Positions 12,840 through 27,800 of a DNA stretch of 64,000 bases are shown here, one piece after another. A program made the translations under genes and the position numbers. Positions within the stretch are counted from its first letter, which is position 1, and the number at the start of each line of letters is the position of its first letter. Origin of the DNA: Saccoglossus kowalevskii (lineage: Eukaryota; Hemichordata; Enteropneusta; Harrimaniidae); NCBI RefSeq assembly GCF_000003605.2, contig NW_003148772.1:172053-236052 (forward strand), read 5' to 3'. The notes below the pieces were generated by a model, which saw only the letters and a program-made list of their open reading frames with translations, did not search any database and was not told where the DNA came from.

Positions 12840-15800
12840 ATGGCGTGGGAATATGAAATTGAAAGACAAAATGTTTCTCGTAACACCTGACATGTACCGT
12901 GGGAACATTTGAATTAGCCAGGATTGAAACATTAGTACTTCACATGTGGCGAGGGAACCATACAAAATAGAATTATGCGCTTGCATTGTATCAGAAAATG
13001 AAAAAGTAAAAACAGACCAGAAACGGGCTACATGCATTTTAGTGTTTAAGTTCAAATGCCTGCTTGGATCCGAGATTCGAGGCGGAAACAAGTCTAACCC
13101 TAAGCTGCTATTTAAATGTAGACTAGTTGCAAGCTGTGATTTGGGTGCAACAAACAGATTTGAAACGTCTCAATATAACACGTCTATTTGTCGGCAGCCA
13201 AAAGCTGGGCCAAGAGCCGAAATGTACAGACCTTTGGCCGAAAGTGGAAGTGATAGAACTATGATAGACCTGCCAAGCCTTTGCGGAAGCAGCAGTTGTC
13301 ATGGGAACCCCACTTTCTATAACAGATGAGCGTAATATAGTTTGAAAGCTGAATATTATTGAGTTCCCACTACTTCCTAACTATAATTAAAGTTGTGAAC
13401 CACATCATAAAGGATTTTAGATATTATGACGAACCATTAAATATATATCTACGATAGAATTCTGGGAATTATATTTGCAAATAATAAATGTAACCACGTG
13501 ACCAGCTTTATTGAGTACTAATTAAGTTTCTGAACTAACAATTTAAATGAAACTTTATTTTTGTGGATTGGTGCAGTGTAGGATACCATGATTCAGAACT
13601 CCTGCATTAGAAGAAAAATCCAGCTAAAGGAAGGGTACTTGAATTCGTTTGTCGTAGCTCTGTTCACCGCTTGGAAAAGTAATTCAGTTATCTATGTAAG
13701 AACCATGCAGATAAAGCCACATAGTACTGTTACTTACCATAATTACAGTTCTCTTCGTCATCTCCACCACTACAATCACTAAATTTGTCACATTTTTTAT
13801 CGAGTGGTAAACATTCAGGTAGTGTTTTTTGATTCGCAAATATACCAGCAGCACATTTGTATTGGCCTGGACACACTGAGTAAAAGAATCAGAACATATG
13901 TTGATTTATTTTGAATGAAATCTCTGTGAGATGAAACCACAAGTACATCGAGTTTCACGTAGCTATATTTAACTAGAGATAAACAACCATATATTAATTG
14001 TGTGTGTACCTAAAATTTCTGGACTACTTTCCCAGAAAGCGTGGCCGTGTTTGTTACATCCCTACCCTAAATATATCATTGCACTTGTTTTGGATATCCC
14101 TTGTATAATTTCTAGGCCTGCGGCTGCAACTGTGTAAATAAAGTATTCTGCAGCTTCTTCATTGATTCAATTATTGCAGTTGTATAAGCCTTAGTGACTG
14201 ATGGGAAACACGATTCATAGTATACTTAGACCTTCACACGATGCTCACTAGTGTTGATTACACCCCTCAATACATGTGTTGCTATTTAGGCTATGTGGTG
14301 AAGATCTACAATATTGAACATTTATGGGAATCTCAGACTCAAAATCATGTATGTGTGTTCCTTTAGATCTTAATAAGTAATCATCATGATACAGTTTCAA
14401 ATGCAGTGGTGAACGAGGATTCTCTCTTTCAACTGATGAATGTATTTACGCCGTCATCCACATGTATTTATTTGGTCTATTGTTTGAAAGAATATACATA
14501 GACTGCTCGAACCTAAATGATATATATCAATGCTAATAAAACAAGTGCCAACTCTTGTAAAACTTCCTTGTGGATATGATAATTCTACCGTATCTTACAG
14601 AGGATGTATTGCGAGTCATCAGTTAAAGCTTTTGCAGACATCCATTTCTGTTTCTATCCCACCTGATATGCAAATGATATTGTAAATCTATTTTTTGTGT
14701 GCGAGGGCTTCCAATAAACACATTGACTAGTATTGTCAGTCACACACATATAGACAATACCTACATTATTGTGCTTAACCACTATTCACTATTAAGCTCG
14801 TTATTGATGACAAGAATAGCAGTTAACATGGATGTAAACAAAAGAAGAAAAGTTCATCTCGTTAACAGAATTCTATTTTCTATCGTCGTCGCGTTCACTC
14901 TATGTAGCCTTGTTTTTTTGGTAAGTAGCAGTAAGCAGCAAGTCTCGTTCTCAGGAAGACAACGATGGTCATTTGCTAAATAATTCTCTTGTTTAATATA
15001 ATTTCTCAAGATATTCACAAAGTGTGTATAGTCTTACAAGGGGTATTATATGCTTACTTTCTGGACAGTTTTCTTCATCGGATTTATCTCCACAATCATT
15101 CCAACCATTACACGGCATATCTATGTTGATACACCACCCTCCCCTACATTGAAATTTGTCCTCAGAACACGTATCTATGATATCAACACAATGAACTAAA
15201 TATAACATGCATGTTCATACACATTCTCAATAGAACCATTGGATTATCTTTGTAATATCATTATCAATCGTTTATCAATAAATAATTTTCTTATTTTAAG
15301 ATGTTTGAAATTCGGTATAATGCAAAAATATTAAAATCACCTCTTTGATCGGACTGAGCAACAAGCAACAGGGGAAGTATAACACTTTGAATTAATTAAT
15401 CAGAATTATAAATTGGATAATCTAATTGGTTAGATTATATGAAAATTTTCTTCACTTCAGCACCAAACAAAATACATCTAAATCCAGTGTTTTATGGAAA
15501 TGTTTATTTTACAAATGCACAAATGAAATGTTTAGTATAAAACTCTATAACAAGCACCGAACAGAATTATGACATATTGTCCATACATGTAACAAATGAA
15601 AGTTTTAGTTATTTCTGCTTAATTGTCCGACTACCTGACACACATTGCCGCACTTCCCAGATATTATAAGTAATATTATTCTTTTTTAAATTGATTTAAA
15701 TGTCTATATACGATGGTAATCAAGAATATTCGTCGTTAGTAGTGTATTTGTTATTTTATAATAATCAGAAATAACTCACTGTTGCAGAAAACTTCATCAC

Positions 15801-18800
15801 TTCCATCATTACAATCGATATTACCATCACACCATAATTGACTATGTATAAATTGTGTGCTACGGCATTGCCTAGTTCTGTTTGGTATTTTTTCTGTAAG
15901 AATTTCTTTAACTAATTAGATTGGGAAAAGACAGTTTTAAATCAATAGTCGTATAAGAATTTCAAAATCGTTCAGTGGACGTTTACATTCATAGGTAGAT
16001 ATATACATATATAATATAGTAATACATATATTAGTGTGATTCACAAGAGAAACTGATCAGTCTTCAATTAATAATTAATAATAACTATACAAAATAATGA
16101 TAGATGGACCTTGATCCTAATACCAACAGACATGAAACTCCACAGAAGTGCACATACATGTCTGAATACTACTACTATTTTTAAGAAAATATAGATTTTC
16201 ACATCTTTTCTGCTAAAATTAGATATCTGACTCACTAGTGAAATGTATAAATAATACTTTTCCTAACGACTTTTGGGAATAAGCCGTTATTTATTTTGAT
16301 CAGCGGCAACATGTAACCTACATGCAATTTTCAAATCTTCAAATCTGCAGATACAAATCCTACATAAGAATAATTTATCGATCTCCCTTAAATGGTAATG
16401 ACCGGCCCTGGCTCCTGAAATATTATAGACTAATAATCCTGGAAATGACTCTACAATATGAAACTAATGGTCTAACGACTATATTAATTATCTTTACACT
16501 CAATTTCCCACTTTGATTCAAGTACTAACAATACATACAAGTTAGGTTATGATATACAATAAAACTTACGTATATTACACACATTAAAGTTCTCATCTTC
16601 TTTGTACGGACAATCAGCGCGTCCATTGCACCACTTGTGAACTTCGAAACATTCACCATTGCTCTCACATGACAGGTATCCACGTTGACAGGTTTCTTGT
16701 GAAAAAAAACACATTTAATTTTCATTTACATTTTGCGTTCAATAACTTTAAAGAACCAAGGTGCCATTGCAAATGTCTTTAATACTTCATCTCACAAAGT
16801 TAATGCACAACGACGTGTTATCTAAGAAGCCAATTTAATTTAAATTATATTGAATTATTTGTATTGTTTATAAATAATGTATTTGGGGGATTTGTTTGCA
16901 ATTAAACCTGAAATATGGCTGTCCATGTGTTTCAAAATTTTGTATAAAATCAATTTCGCAAAATGGTAACAATGTTACATGTTACATCAATGTTAAAATC
17001 ATAAGTTACAGCGTGCCGTAATTTCGGGGTATTGCAATTTGTATTTTCATCCTACCATACTAGGAATTCCAAATATGGAATGATTAGGCGTATAAGCGTC
17101 CTCTAATAATAAAACAAACATAGCTGCCACCATGGTTTGACCGGACTCCACTCAAAAGAAGTTCGCTGATTTTGTTCTAAATATTTTGGATTTCGGCATT
17201 CCCGTACTGTCTTCGTGCATACTTTGAGGTATCCTCGTAATAACATCATATTTACTGTATATATACTACTCACGCGTGAGAAACGCGTGGCATTGTACTG
17301 CTGAGGACGAAACTTTATAAAATAAAAATTTACGCCCATTTAGTACGTAATATCAACTAATTACTTACGATCCTCATTCATACATAATAAAGTATCCTCA
17401 TCACTGGCATCTAAACAATCGTCTTTCCAATCACATACGTCAGACTGTAATACACAATCATGACTGAGGCAGAAAAATCCTTCATTTTGGTCACACTCTT
17501 AAGGCGAAAAACAAAAAGCATAACATAAATCCATGGAATGTAATATTGTATAGGATAATATGATTATATATTTCTATATCTCGAAAAAACACATCTATGT
17601 AACACACGATGTGGCACACCATATTGCGATAAATGAATGGGTAATGGGCCTGTAATCTAACAATGAAAGTGACGGCTATTCGGTACTCACGATTCATACA
17701 CATATCTAGATCTTCGTCAGATTCATCAACACAGTCAACGTCACTATTGCAGGCCATTCTATCATTTAGTGTACACTGGCCACTTCTGCACCTGAATCCA
17801 TTACACGGACCTATATAAAATCATGTATGAAACATAGGTTAACATAGACGTTATGTGTTGAAAAAACAACGTTGTTATTACATTATACAGTGCGAACACA
17901 CACAAATAGTCAAGTAGTGATATAATTATTAGATGAGAGCATGCATAACCGAGCTACAAAATCATATAACCACCAACCAGCAGTTAATTTTGCTGTGCAA
18001 TTTAAATTCACATGAATGAAAATACATTATGATAGTAAGAGACAAAAATCTGAAATAAATGTAAATACAGTTAGCATGTTTCATATTGATGTTTCCAAGA
18101 AAAACTAGTTAAAATCTATTGGCTGTGATACTTCTTATTTTAGTACACGCCACACAACATCGAATCTTATCTTATAACATTTCCCGTCCAATTACTGTTG
18201 TTTACTCTAATTTATCACAATTCAGACTAAACATTTACATACCAACTTATGAGAAACTTAAAGCAGGAGAGTCGTCACACGCGCATGCGTCAGATAGCTA
18301 TAGCGTTTCATTGTTTACAAACAAACGTCTACCCATGAGCCTTTGCCTTTTTAGCGTGTGTTGTTATCGTCGCTTGGTACTCAATTTCCGCGCGTAGGCA
18401 GGTGACGACCCTTACGCTTTAACTTTGTTTTTACTCACGATTTATACACATTTGGATGTCTTCATCTGAGTGATCATCGCATTCAATAATTCCATTGCAG
18501 ACAAACAAATAACTTATACATTGGCCATTGCTGCACTCGAACTCCAAAAAATGGTCACATGGGGCTACATAAATGCATGAAAGTATTATGGAAGTATTAT
18601 AATATATAAGCATCGCCAACCAATATAACATTGCATAGCGATTGAAGCTATAACTTGAAAGACGTAATTTGGCCGCCAAACGGGATACAAATCAATGAAG
18701 TATCATTAATAATTTTAAATTTATTGCATTAATAAAAGTGACAAAGTTCTTAAACGATTCACTAAATAATAATGTTGGACTAGTAAAGTTTTACAAATAC

Positions 18801-21800
18801 CCTATCATAACACCTTAGAAATTACACTAATCAAAATTATAATTATGAGAACAACCAGTAAACTGATTTTAGATGAAAGTTACTTTATTATGAGAAAAAA
18901 TCAAACATCGATGTATATGTCCAATAGTGAAATTCAAAAGATTGTAAGTGACGTTTTAAATTTATTAATTAATATTTTAACCCACTACTATATATAATTT
19001 AATTGTAAATCATTTCAATTGAAAACCTCTCTCACTTACCAGATTTTATCAAAATAAATCACCGGAGTAAGTGAAGAAAGTAATGCGAGTATAATTACAG
19101 ATTTAGTGCACATTATATATGTTTTCATTAAAAAATGGCTTCAAAACATTAAGGACGCTATTAAATGTGATACTAATTATTACAGTACTCATCTAACAGC
19201 ATCGAGTATAATTTGTCATCCTAATTCCGATTACCATTGTTTTACCTAATTTCTTACAGTCCAGATTGAACATACACATACAAATCCATGAGAAAACAAC
19301 TCAATTTTATCTTTACTCACGATTTTCACACATTTCGACATCTTCATCTGAGTGATCATCACAATCATTATAGCCATCGCAGACATACCATTTATTATTT
19401 ATACATTGGCCATTATTGCACAGGAACCCGCGAAATGGGTCACATTGAGCTACATATATAAAAAATAATATTGAAATAATATTTTTGTAATCATCCATCA
19501 CCAGTACAGCATTGTGCAACAGTTGAATGTGAACCTGTACTTTGAAAGATATGACCATCGTGATTTTGCCATATAATTTTGACATCTAACAGAATAAAAA
19601 ACAATATTTGATTTTAATAACTGTGACGAGAGAGTTTTTTATCATAATACATTTTAAGAGAAACTGATCAAAATCAATAATTATAAGAACAACCAATATA
19701 TTTTCATTATTTTGTATAGAATCACCGGACAAAGAAAATAAACCTTCCTTACAGATATCATCATACACACTGAATACTGCTGTAGATTTGTTTTAGTAGT
19801 CAGTAAAATAAAAACAGAAGTCGTTTCTATTTGTGCAAAAATACAGCTGGACATACAGCATGCAGAATGAAGCAAATGAAAAAAACATTGACGGCCATCA
19901 CTCAGTGGTGAATAAGTCGCCAGATATATTGAGTTCACATATAATTATCACTCGCTTATCACATCTTGAATAAAAGGGTAACACAATCAATCAGGCAATA
20001 ATATAAAATGTCACCAAAATTAATCTAGACAAGTGATGATTATTTTAAAAATCACATATACATAACAGAAGAAAACTAAAATTTCGCATTTTAGAATTTT
20101 GCAATGGCGTCATAATCTTACAATATAGCAGAATGTTACGTAATATCCAGTTAGAACATGGAAGTCGTTTTCGAAAATTTAGTTTGTTTGGTCTGTGTTT
20201 AGTTCAATTTAGCAAGAACAGGTAATGAGTAAAAAGGTTACACACTTCTATGGTATCCTCGGGAGCGGAACTACGTCACAAGACATTCCACGTTGCTGAG
20301 ACGCGCACCACTGTACCATGCATTTCTAGTGGCCCTGTGCACGCTGCTGTGGAACGCCAGTCGAGCCGGTGAAAATTCGAGAAAACAACACAAACTCAAC
20401 TTTGAAGTAATCCTGAACAGCTAAATTTATATATGTTACACACGTGGGGCTAATCTTGTTACACTGTTCAGAGGAGTTTCAACAACCGTCCCTAAGTACC
20501 ATTTTCTGCGAGTTTTGGGCCTTTGTTTTCACCGCTGCGGGTTTCCACGCCGTGAAAATGCCCGGATGTCCGCCCCAGAGGATTGACGTACGTTGAATGA
20601 ATGGGTTCAGTTATCATTGTTCACTGATGACATCATTAACTGGCCCTCTAGAGGCGAAATGACGTACTGCTAATGATTATATAAATATATATATATAATA
20701 TCTGTTTAATTCTGGTAAATGATCATTTTCATTAGTAAAAGCGCCCTCACTCAACAATAATGAGTGGTTGGTCAAAAGTTTGATGAGTCAGGTGCATCTA
20801 TTGACTAAGCTTGTTCTACATAGATACACATGAGTATAGGAACCATTAATTCTGTAGGCTGTATTGCAAGTAGTAGAGGATTTCATGTTTGTTGTGACTG
20901 GTTGCCTTGTGCTATCTCGTTGTTTTCAGGATGCACCTTGATATTTGTTGCTTTCGTGGTTTTCATGGCTAAAATGTTTCTGGTGGGTGGATGATGTGTT
21001 TATTGAATCACTGTTTAGACACCCTGCAGCTTGAAATGGTATGGTCCAAATCACAATTTTATATGGTGGTGACTTCTAAAAACATGGTATCAAAATGATT
21101 TCTGTTTATTCATTTACAGTTGGAGATCCTGAGAACCAGCCACTGAATATGGTGTCGGTAATAAATAGTATTCTGAACAAGCTTTATTAATTATTGTTGG
21201 CAATATTCCAAAAATGAATTGAGAGTACTCTGTGACATCAAATCTAGTTCTGGTATTGTTATGTTTCTAAAATAAACTTTTCAAATGTCTTGAAACAGAT
21301 TCAAATATAAGGATATGTATTGTAAAATATTAAGATGAAATAGTGACCAAACGAAAATATCATGTGTATTTTTTATGTGGAAACTTGGCCTTGAAGTTCT
21401 TTGTTTTTTTTTTAATTTTTATTTGTGAACAAAAAATTATTTTAAGAGCTACACTGACAGTGCAAGGCTATTTCACATGTCTCTTGCTTGAATGTGAAAG
21501 TACATGGTATAGTGACTAACTATTATTTTTTTATATATTAGAATTCTTTTTATTTGGGAAAGCTCTTCTGTAAAAATAGAACAGATGTAATGAATTAATT
21601 TGAATATTTTATTTTATTTCAACACTAGATGTGATTCACTGCCCTGGAAATAGTATATCACAGAAATTGAGCTGCGGCTAGACGCACCTCTGTGGGTACA
21701 ATTTATAATTCCTGTCGGAATAAGTTTTCAGTTCAGTGAACTGTATTGCTTCATTAATTAAAGCAACACTTGATGTTCACAGCTTTTAAGGTAGAGATGC

Positions 21801-24800
21801 ATGTTTGTGGGCACTTAGGAGTGAAATTTTTTGTTTTGCTTTTTATTATCCAAACAGTCTTGGCTATAGACTGTTAAAATTTTGTAGAATTGTGAATAGT
21901 GGAACATACTCAAAAAACTATAAATAACAGGTGCAAACATTCTCTCTTTTGAATGCTTATCAAGAATTAGCAAGGCTGTACATAAATAATAAAAAAGAAA
22001 CATGGTGAAAAAGAGAAATGACGGGATCTCCATATTGTGCACTATATTTAACTTTTAACAAAACGATAATACATTTAAGTTTGGAACTGTTACAGCCATT
22101 TTAATTATGAGCATTGACACACTTCTCACTGAGTGAATTGTTATGCAAATTAGCAATTATCTCAGCTTCTTTTTAGTGCACATTCCAGAACTCATAGACG
22201 CTTTGATCTTTTGTTTTGAAATTTTCACAAATGATTGACAATGTGTTTATCTTCAACACGCTGTCAGGGCATTGTTTTGGTTGAACAGTGTAATAACAAT
22301 CGTACAGACAACTAGCCTGGGCGTTAATTTATGCATAAACTTGAAGTAGTGAAATTTGGGCTGCTGCCCAGCAAAATTGACAACTGGTAGACAGTTTTCA
22401 AGACGGCGCTTTCTTCATAGTAAACAGATGTACCCACAAACCAATTTTGATAGGAAACAGAAGCATGGTTTAGGAGCTATTTTTTTTAATTACTTTTGAC
22501 CAAAAAAGCACATTTTTGTGCATATTTCAAACTACAGTGTCCATAAAATAAATACTAAAAATATTTTAAAATTCATACAATAAGCTGTCCGAAAATATAT
22601 AGTTTTGTGGACAAGGGGGTCATCTTGGTTTCCTAATTAACTAATTAAAATACCTGTCAGGTAAACTGCATCTCTACCTTAAATAGCGCGCTCACTCAAC
22701 ACTAATTTATTAGAAAGTACATAGATGCAAATGAGTATAGGAACCATTAATGTTGTAGGATGTATTGAGAGGGGTGGAGGATTTCATGTATGTAATGACT
22801 GGTTGTAATGTCTCTTCTCTTGCTTGAATGTAGAAGTACATGGTTTAGTGACTATTATACTTCAATAATATGTATTTATAATAATATTACATATAGCATA
22901 ATAAACAGTCATAAACTACTAACATGTGATTGCTTTAAAATAACAAATCAATAACAAGTGGAGAAAAGACTGAAAATCAAGGTAAATCAAAACAATGTCA
23001 ATATGTGGGCCAGTACAAATATGCACATTACGCTCTTTATAACTCGATTTAACCTTTACCTTACACAAATAAAAAATAACGAAATATTAAAGTTGCACAC
23101 CGTTTTATTTTGTATGCAATGCTAATGATTATTTTCTCTCCAGGTTAAAAATATAAAATATTTGTTTTTTGTTTTTTTAAAGGGCAACTAAATAGAGCCT
23201 ATTTTGGTGTTTGTAATTATCAAGATATGTATATTGATTATAAATTTGAAAAAAGAATGAAAAAAATGATTATCTTCAGAGTTATGATGATTTAAATATG
23301 AGAAACCATAAACTTGCGAAAGACTTCTGTTTGCGCCATCTTGCCATAAAAAACGCCCTAATTGATTTCTCGTCTAGGTTGTTTCGACTTTTACGTTAAT
23401 GTTATATACAAGCGTATCAACATACAAACATTATGGATGTGTGATTGATCGAGACAGGCATTTTGTTTTGTTTTTTGTCTAACTGTCTAATAAATGCTGT
23501 TTGTTTCCAGTACTGCACTGTGCGACGTGCAAATTATTCAAAGTATGGATGCTGGAGTATGCAATCTTGAGTTCGTAGGGTGGTGGTGGAAAAATTTTCA
23601 TCCATGTATTCACAGGGCTGCACTGGCAAATCATGTGACAAGAGTCACAGAAACAGCAAGCAGATTGATCACAGACTTCAGTGTAATTTTAAATAAAACT
23701 ATCATCCGAACAAGGGGCATCGTCGATGATATACTCTCATCACTCACACTGGACTGATCTGAATCTTCACTGTATACCGTACTTCACTGATCATAAGCCC
23801 TGAGGCATGAACACGTAAATGAAAAGTAAGGGATGAGCTTGTACTCGAGGACCAACTCAGAAAAAAATGATTTTGTTTTGGGGTTAAACACTGTAACCAT
23901 CTTGCAAACAACGAAATATTATCCAAAAAAATTATTCGTTCACCACGCCAGGCTCGGGAAAATAATTCTTATTTTTGAGAAAAAATGCGTCATTGATTTG
24001 AACGACACTTACAATGAAGAAACAAACATGTTCATAAAAAACACAAATTTTATTACAATACGATTTACATACCGTCTGAATTTACGGTGAAATAATGGGT
24101 AGGGTCTGTGAGGAAACAGTGGACGAAAGCATTTATCATTATCTTCGTTTTGGTATGTTTTCGATCGTACGCAAACTCACGACGCAAAGCAATTTTCCAC
24201 CATGAGATTTGTCAGCACGATTTGACCTAGAACAACTTCCTTTGACATAACAGGTCATGTCTTTCCTTAACCAATCAAAATGATGTGTCGTAAAGATGAA
24301 ATTTTCCGATTATTGACAATGTTTTTTTAACGCAATGCAGAAGTGAATTACCGCAATGTTAAAATGCGATCTGTAGCACTGATTGCAACGAAAAANNNNN
24401 NNNNNNNNNNNNNNNNNNNNNNNNNNNNNNNNNNNNNNNNNNNNNACCTTAGGCCTTTCATGATAGTCACGAAGTAAACCATGCCCAATAACCCAGTACA
24501 CAACTTAACGATCACATTTTTGGCTTTTCGAAAGCTACGACTCAAAGAAATATGGATTACTCCAGAATTGCAACATCGGGGTTCATCCTGAGTAAATGAC
24601 AGAATAGAAAGGATGCGAACCACGTTGTGTAGTTCGCCAGGCACTCTGAATTTAATGCGAGTTTTCTCTTAAAACTAAAAGCATGAACCAAACTACCATG
24701 CCAATCACGATTATTATGATATGAAACACACCTTTAGCACGCATATTTTAAAGAATATCGTCGACGCCCAGTAAAAACACTCTAGGCTTATAATCGTGAA

Positions 24801-27800
24801 TGCTCTCAACTCGATAAAAATAAGTAAAAATATAGGGATGAGCTTCATACTCGGGAGGGGCTTACGATCGGGGAAGTACGGTACTTTAACGTAATTGGGC
24901 TTTCACTCTCAGAATACTGTGGTTCAAACGCATAAGGCTCTAACCCAAGTTATAAAAAGCACATCGTGCATATAAAAGTTGAGTTTATACATGTAGTACA
25001 CAATGCTTGGCAGCATGAGCGGCTATGTACAATGGCGTATACGAATGCGATCAGATACTAAAACGTCATAGCTTTGAAAAGTACCCGGATGTTAAATATG
25101 TTCTTTCGTTATTTATTCCCCTCCATGAATGGCCTCCATGGTGTTTAATTGCAAGCACTTCAAATGCCTGTCTAAGCTACAGATAATTAAAACAAAATTA
25201 AACCACTGCAATATTATTTCGAATACAGTTTAGAATATACACAACTATAAATTAAGGCCGCATTTAGGTTCGTTTTAAATAAGCTTCGGAATTATGTATT
25301 GAAACTGAAATTGAATGAGAATAAATTGTGATTTGAAATGGAAGAAATGATTTTAAAGTAAATTGTTTACTCACCATCTATACAAATGTCCACATCTTCG
25401 TCTGATCCATCAACACAATCACTAAAGCCATCACAGACCCAAGTCTCAAGACTTAAACACACGCCATTGTCGCACTTGAATCCATCACATTCATCTATAC
25501 GATGGAACATATGAATGTCATAAGTAAGTAAGTAATTTATTTATTATAGTGACCTGCAGCTCAGATAACTGGACTTATAAGTCACCTTAAATAATATCGA
25601 TTACATTTACAAATAAAGGTTTTGAAAGAGAGCTTGAAATAATATATCAACAATACAATCGTGTAGTTCATTAAATTCAGATGAACAACAAATTTCTTCT
25701 TTTGTAAAAAGTCTTTTCTATAAAAAGAGCAAGTTTCTCATTGACCCTGAAAATAAAAGAACCAGTAATTGTTCCCGCGATATTTCAATTATTTCATCAA
25801 GAATTGAATCTAGATACTCATGCCTCAATTCATTGTATTGCTGACAGTAAAACAAAAAATGCATTTCGTCTTCAACAACGTTTGCATCACAAAATTCACA
25901 GATTTGTTCACTTACAGGCTCGTGTCTAATAATAATAATAATTTATTTATTTCCCTTTGCTTCCTCCGATAGAGGTATGAGAGAACTAAATAATATACAT
26001 TACATAATACAAACGAAAAAAGCATGTACATGGAAGCGTCACACGAAATAAATTTATAAATTAGAAGAAATGCATAAAAAGGCACCAGCCCAAAATTACA
26101 AAAAGCAAGTAAATAAATAAACATACATGGCACTGAATCGGTGTTCAGAAATGACCTGGCTGAATTAAAAACCGCTTCATTATGTCTTTACAAAATCTAG
26201 AAAGATTTAACAACTCCAATTCATTAGATGTGTTAAATAGCCGATACATTTTTAAAGTATTAGGTCTAATTCTATGATATGATTTCAAAAATCTCTCCCG
26301 TTCTTTACTCAGGGCCAGACACTCACAGATATAATAAAATTCATCACCAAGGTGGTTACCTTGGCATAAGGTACAAATTCTATCATGAACGGCCTTATTT
26401 TGATAGCGACCTGAATCTGAATCGCCAAGTCTTAATACGGAGAGGCAAAATGCCCATGCGCAGTTGAGCTAATAGTGACCTTTGACCCCGACTTAAATTT
26501 ATTAGCACGTACTTTTCTGATTTATATTCAAATTTAAAAGTTGCATAGACACGTAACTTTGGTTTGTGACTAACATCTTCTGACCAAGATGACTCTGACC
26601 TCCTCGCAATATTTTATTCTAATACATGTATATTTACGTCAATTAGGTGTTCATAATTTAAGTCGACGAGCTCCAAAATTTGGTAATACTCCGATGACAA
26701 ATTATTATTATTTAGGGAGTGATCCCACAGAAATACTTGTTTAACTAGTCTATTGTCATCAAGTTTAGTAAGACGCTTCCACATTCTAACTATATGGGCC
26801 CATCTCTGCATGAGACCCACCCAGTGTCACTTTTAACAGCCGGGAGTGGGGAAAACCTATGGGTGCCAAGAAAAAATTATAATATCCTATTTTGAATCAT
26901 TTCACACTTTTCAAATTTACTAAAACCCCAAACTCCGGAACAATAGCAGGTATAGGCGCAACACTGGCATCATACAACTTTGTAAATGTGGAGAACCCAA
27001 GATTCTTGTGAGTTTTAAATTTAACTAATAACGCTCCTAACGCTCTACTTGCCGAGTCTGCTGCGATACCAGCAGTTAAAGAATAATCAACAAATTCATC
27101 CAAAACAATCCCCAAATATCTATACTTCTATCGGTATAATCTAACATGTCATCAATGCAAAATTGGAATGCACTTCTAGCTTCACTGGCTTTTCTAAAAT
27201 GTAACATTTTCGATTTCATATTATTAACCCTAATTTTCCATTTTTCACACCAACTATTTAAATGACTTAACATCATTTGCATATGAATTTCATTATCAGC
27301 TTTCGGCGAGAGTCGGAAATCCGGAAACAGTCGACCGTTTCAGGATTGGTGGGCGTGGCTACAACACGAGAAATATCCCAAATTTACTTGGATACGAGTA
27401 ATCATTTTCAGCAAAAAAATCAAATTTCATTATCAGCTAACAACACGGAATCATCAGCGTATAACAAAATACTAACATTAACGTTATTATCAAGAGTTAT
27501 TCCTTTTTGTTTCAGGTTAATTTCAACTGCCAAATCGTTAATAAAGATGGAGAATAATGTAGGAGAAAGATTATCACCCTGACGCAGTGTTAAACCAGTG
27601 CGTTTTAAAATCATTTAGTTTTACAGAAAAAATTGTGTCGCTATACATAGCTCGTATAGACTTGTACATTTTACCGTTAATTATGTTAATAAGTAATTTG
27701 TATAGCAACTCGTCTCTATCGACACTGTCGAACGCTTTTCGTAAATCAATGAAAGCGGCAAAAGTTGATAAATCATGGTATATTCTATGCCTGATAATAG

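Larger units (their letters stand above)
19450..25374. other. Long intron between exons 10 and 11, filled with repeats
   Basis: Contains the 20.3-kb MITE, a 0.9-kb TTAA element, a local duplication (20735-20905 resembles 22683-22800) and a 50-N gap. No LDLa exon was seen in the sequenced part. A short frame at 23494-23757 (87 codons, plus) has no recognisable domain. Confidence 0.6.

Noticed and set aside
12753-13091. 112-codon minus-strand frame with a Tyr-Ile run
   Set aside because: Part of it is the (AT)n tract. No domain or splice support.
12946-13329. 127-codon plus-strand frame in a channel intron
   Set aside because: Longest of the chance-like frames, but no signal, domain or homologous pattern was seen. 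Probably transposon or chance.
25912-26133. Minus-strand 73-codon frame after the LINE stop
   Set aside because: This is the LINE 3' UTR and its (ATT)n tail.
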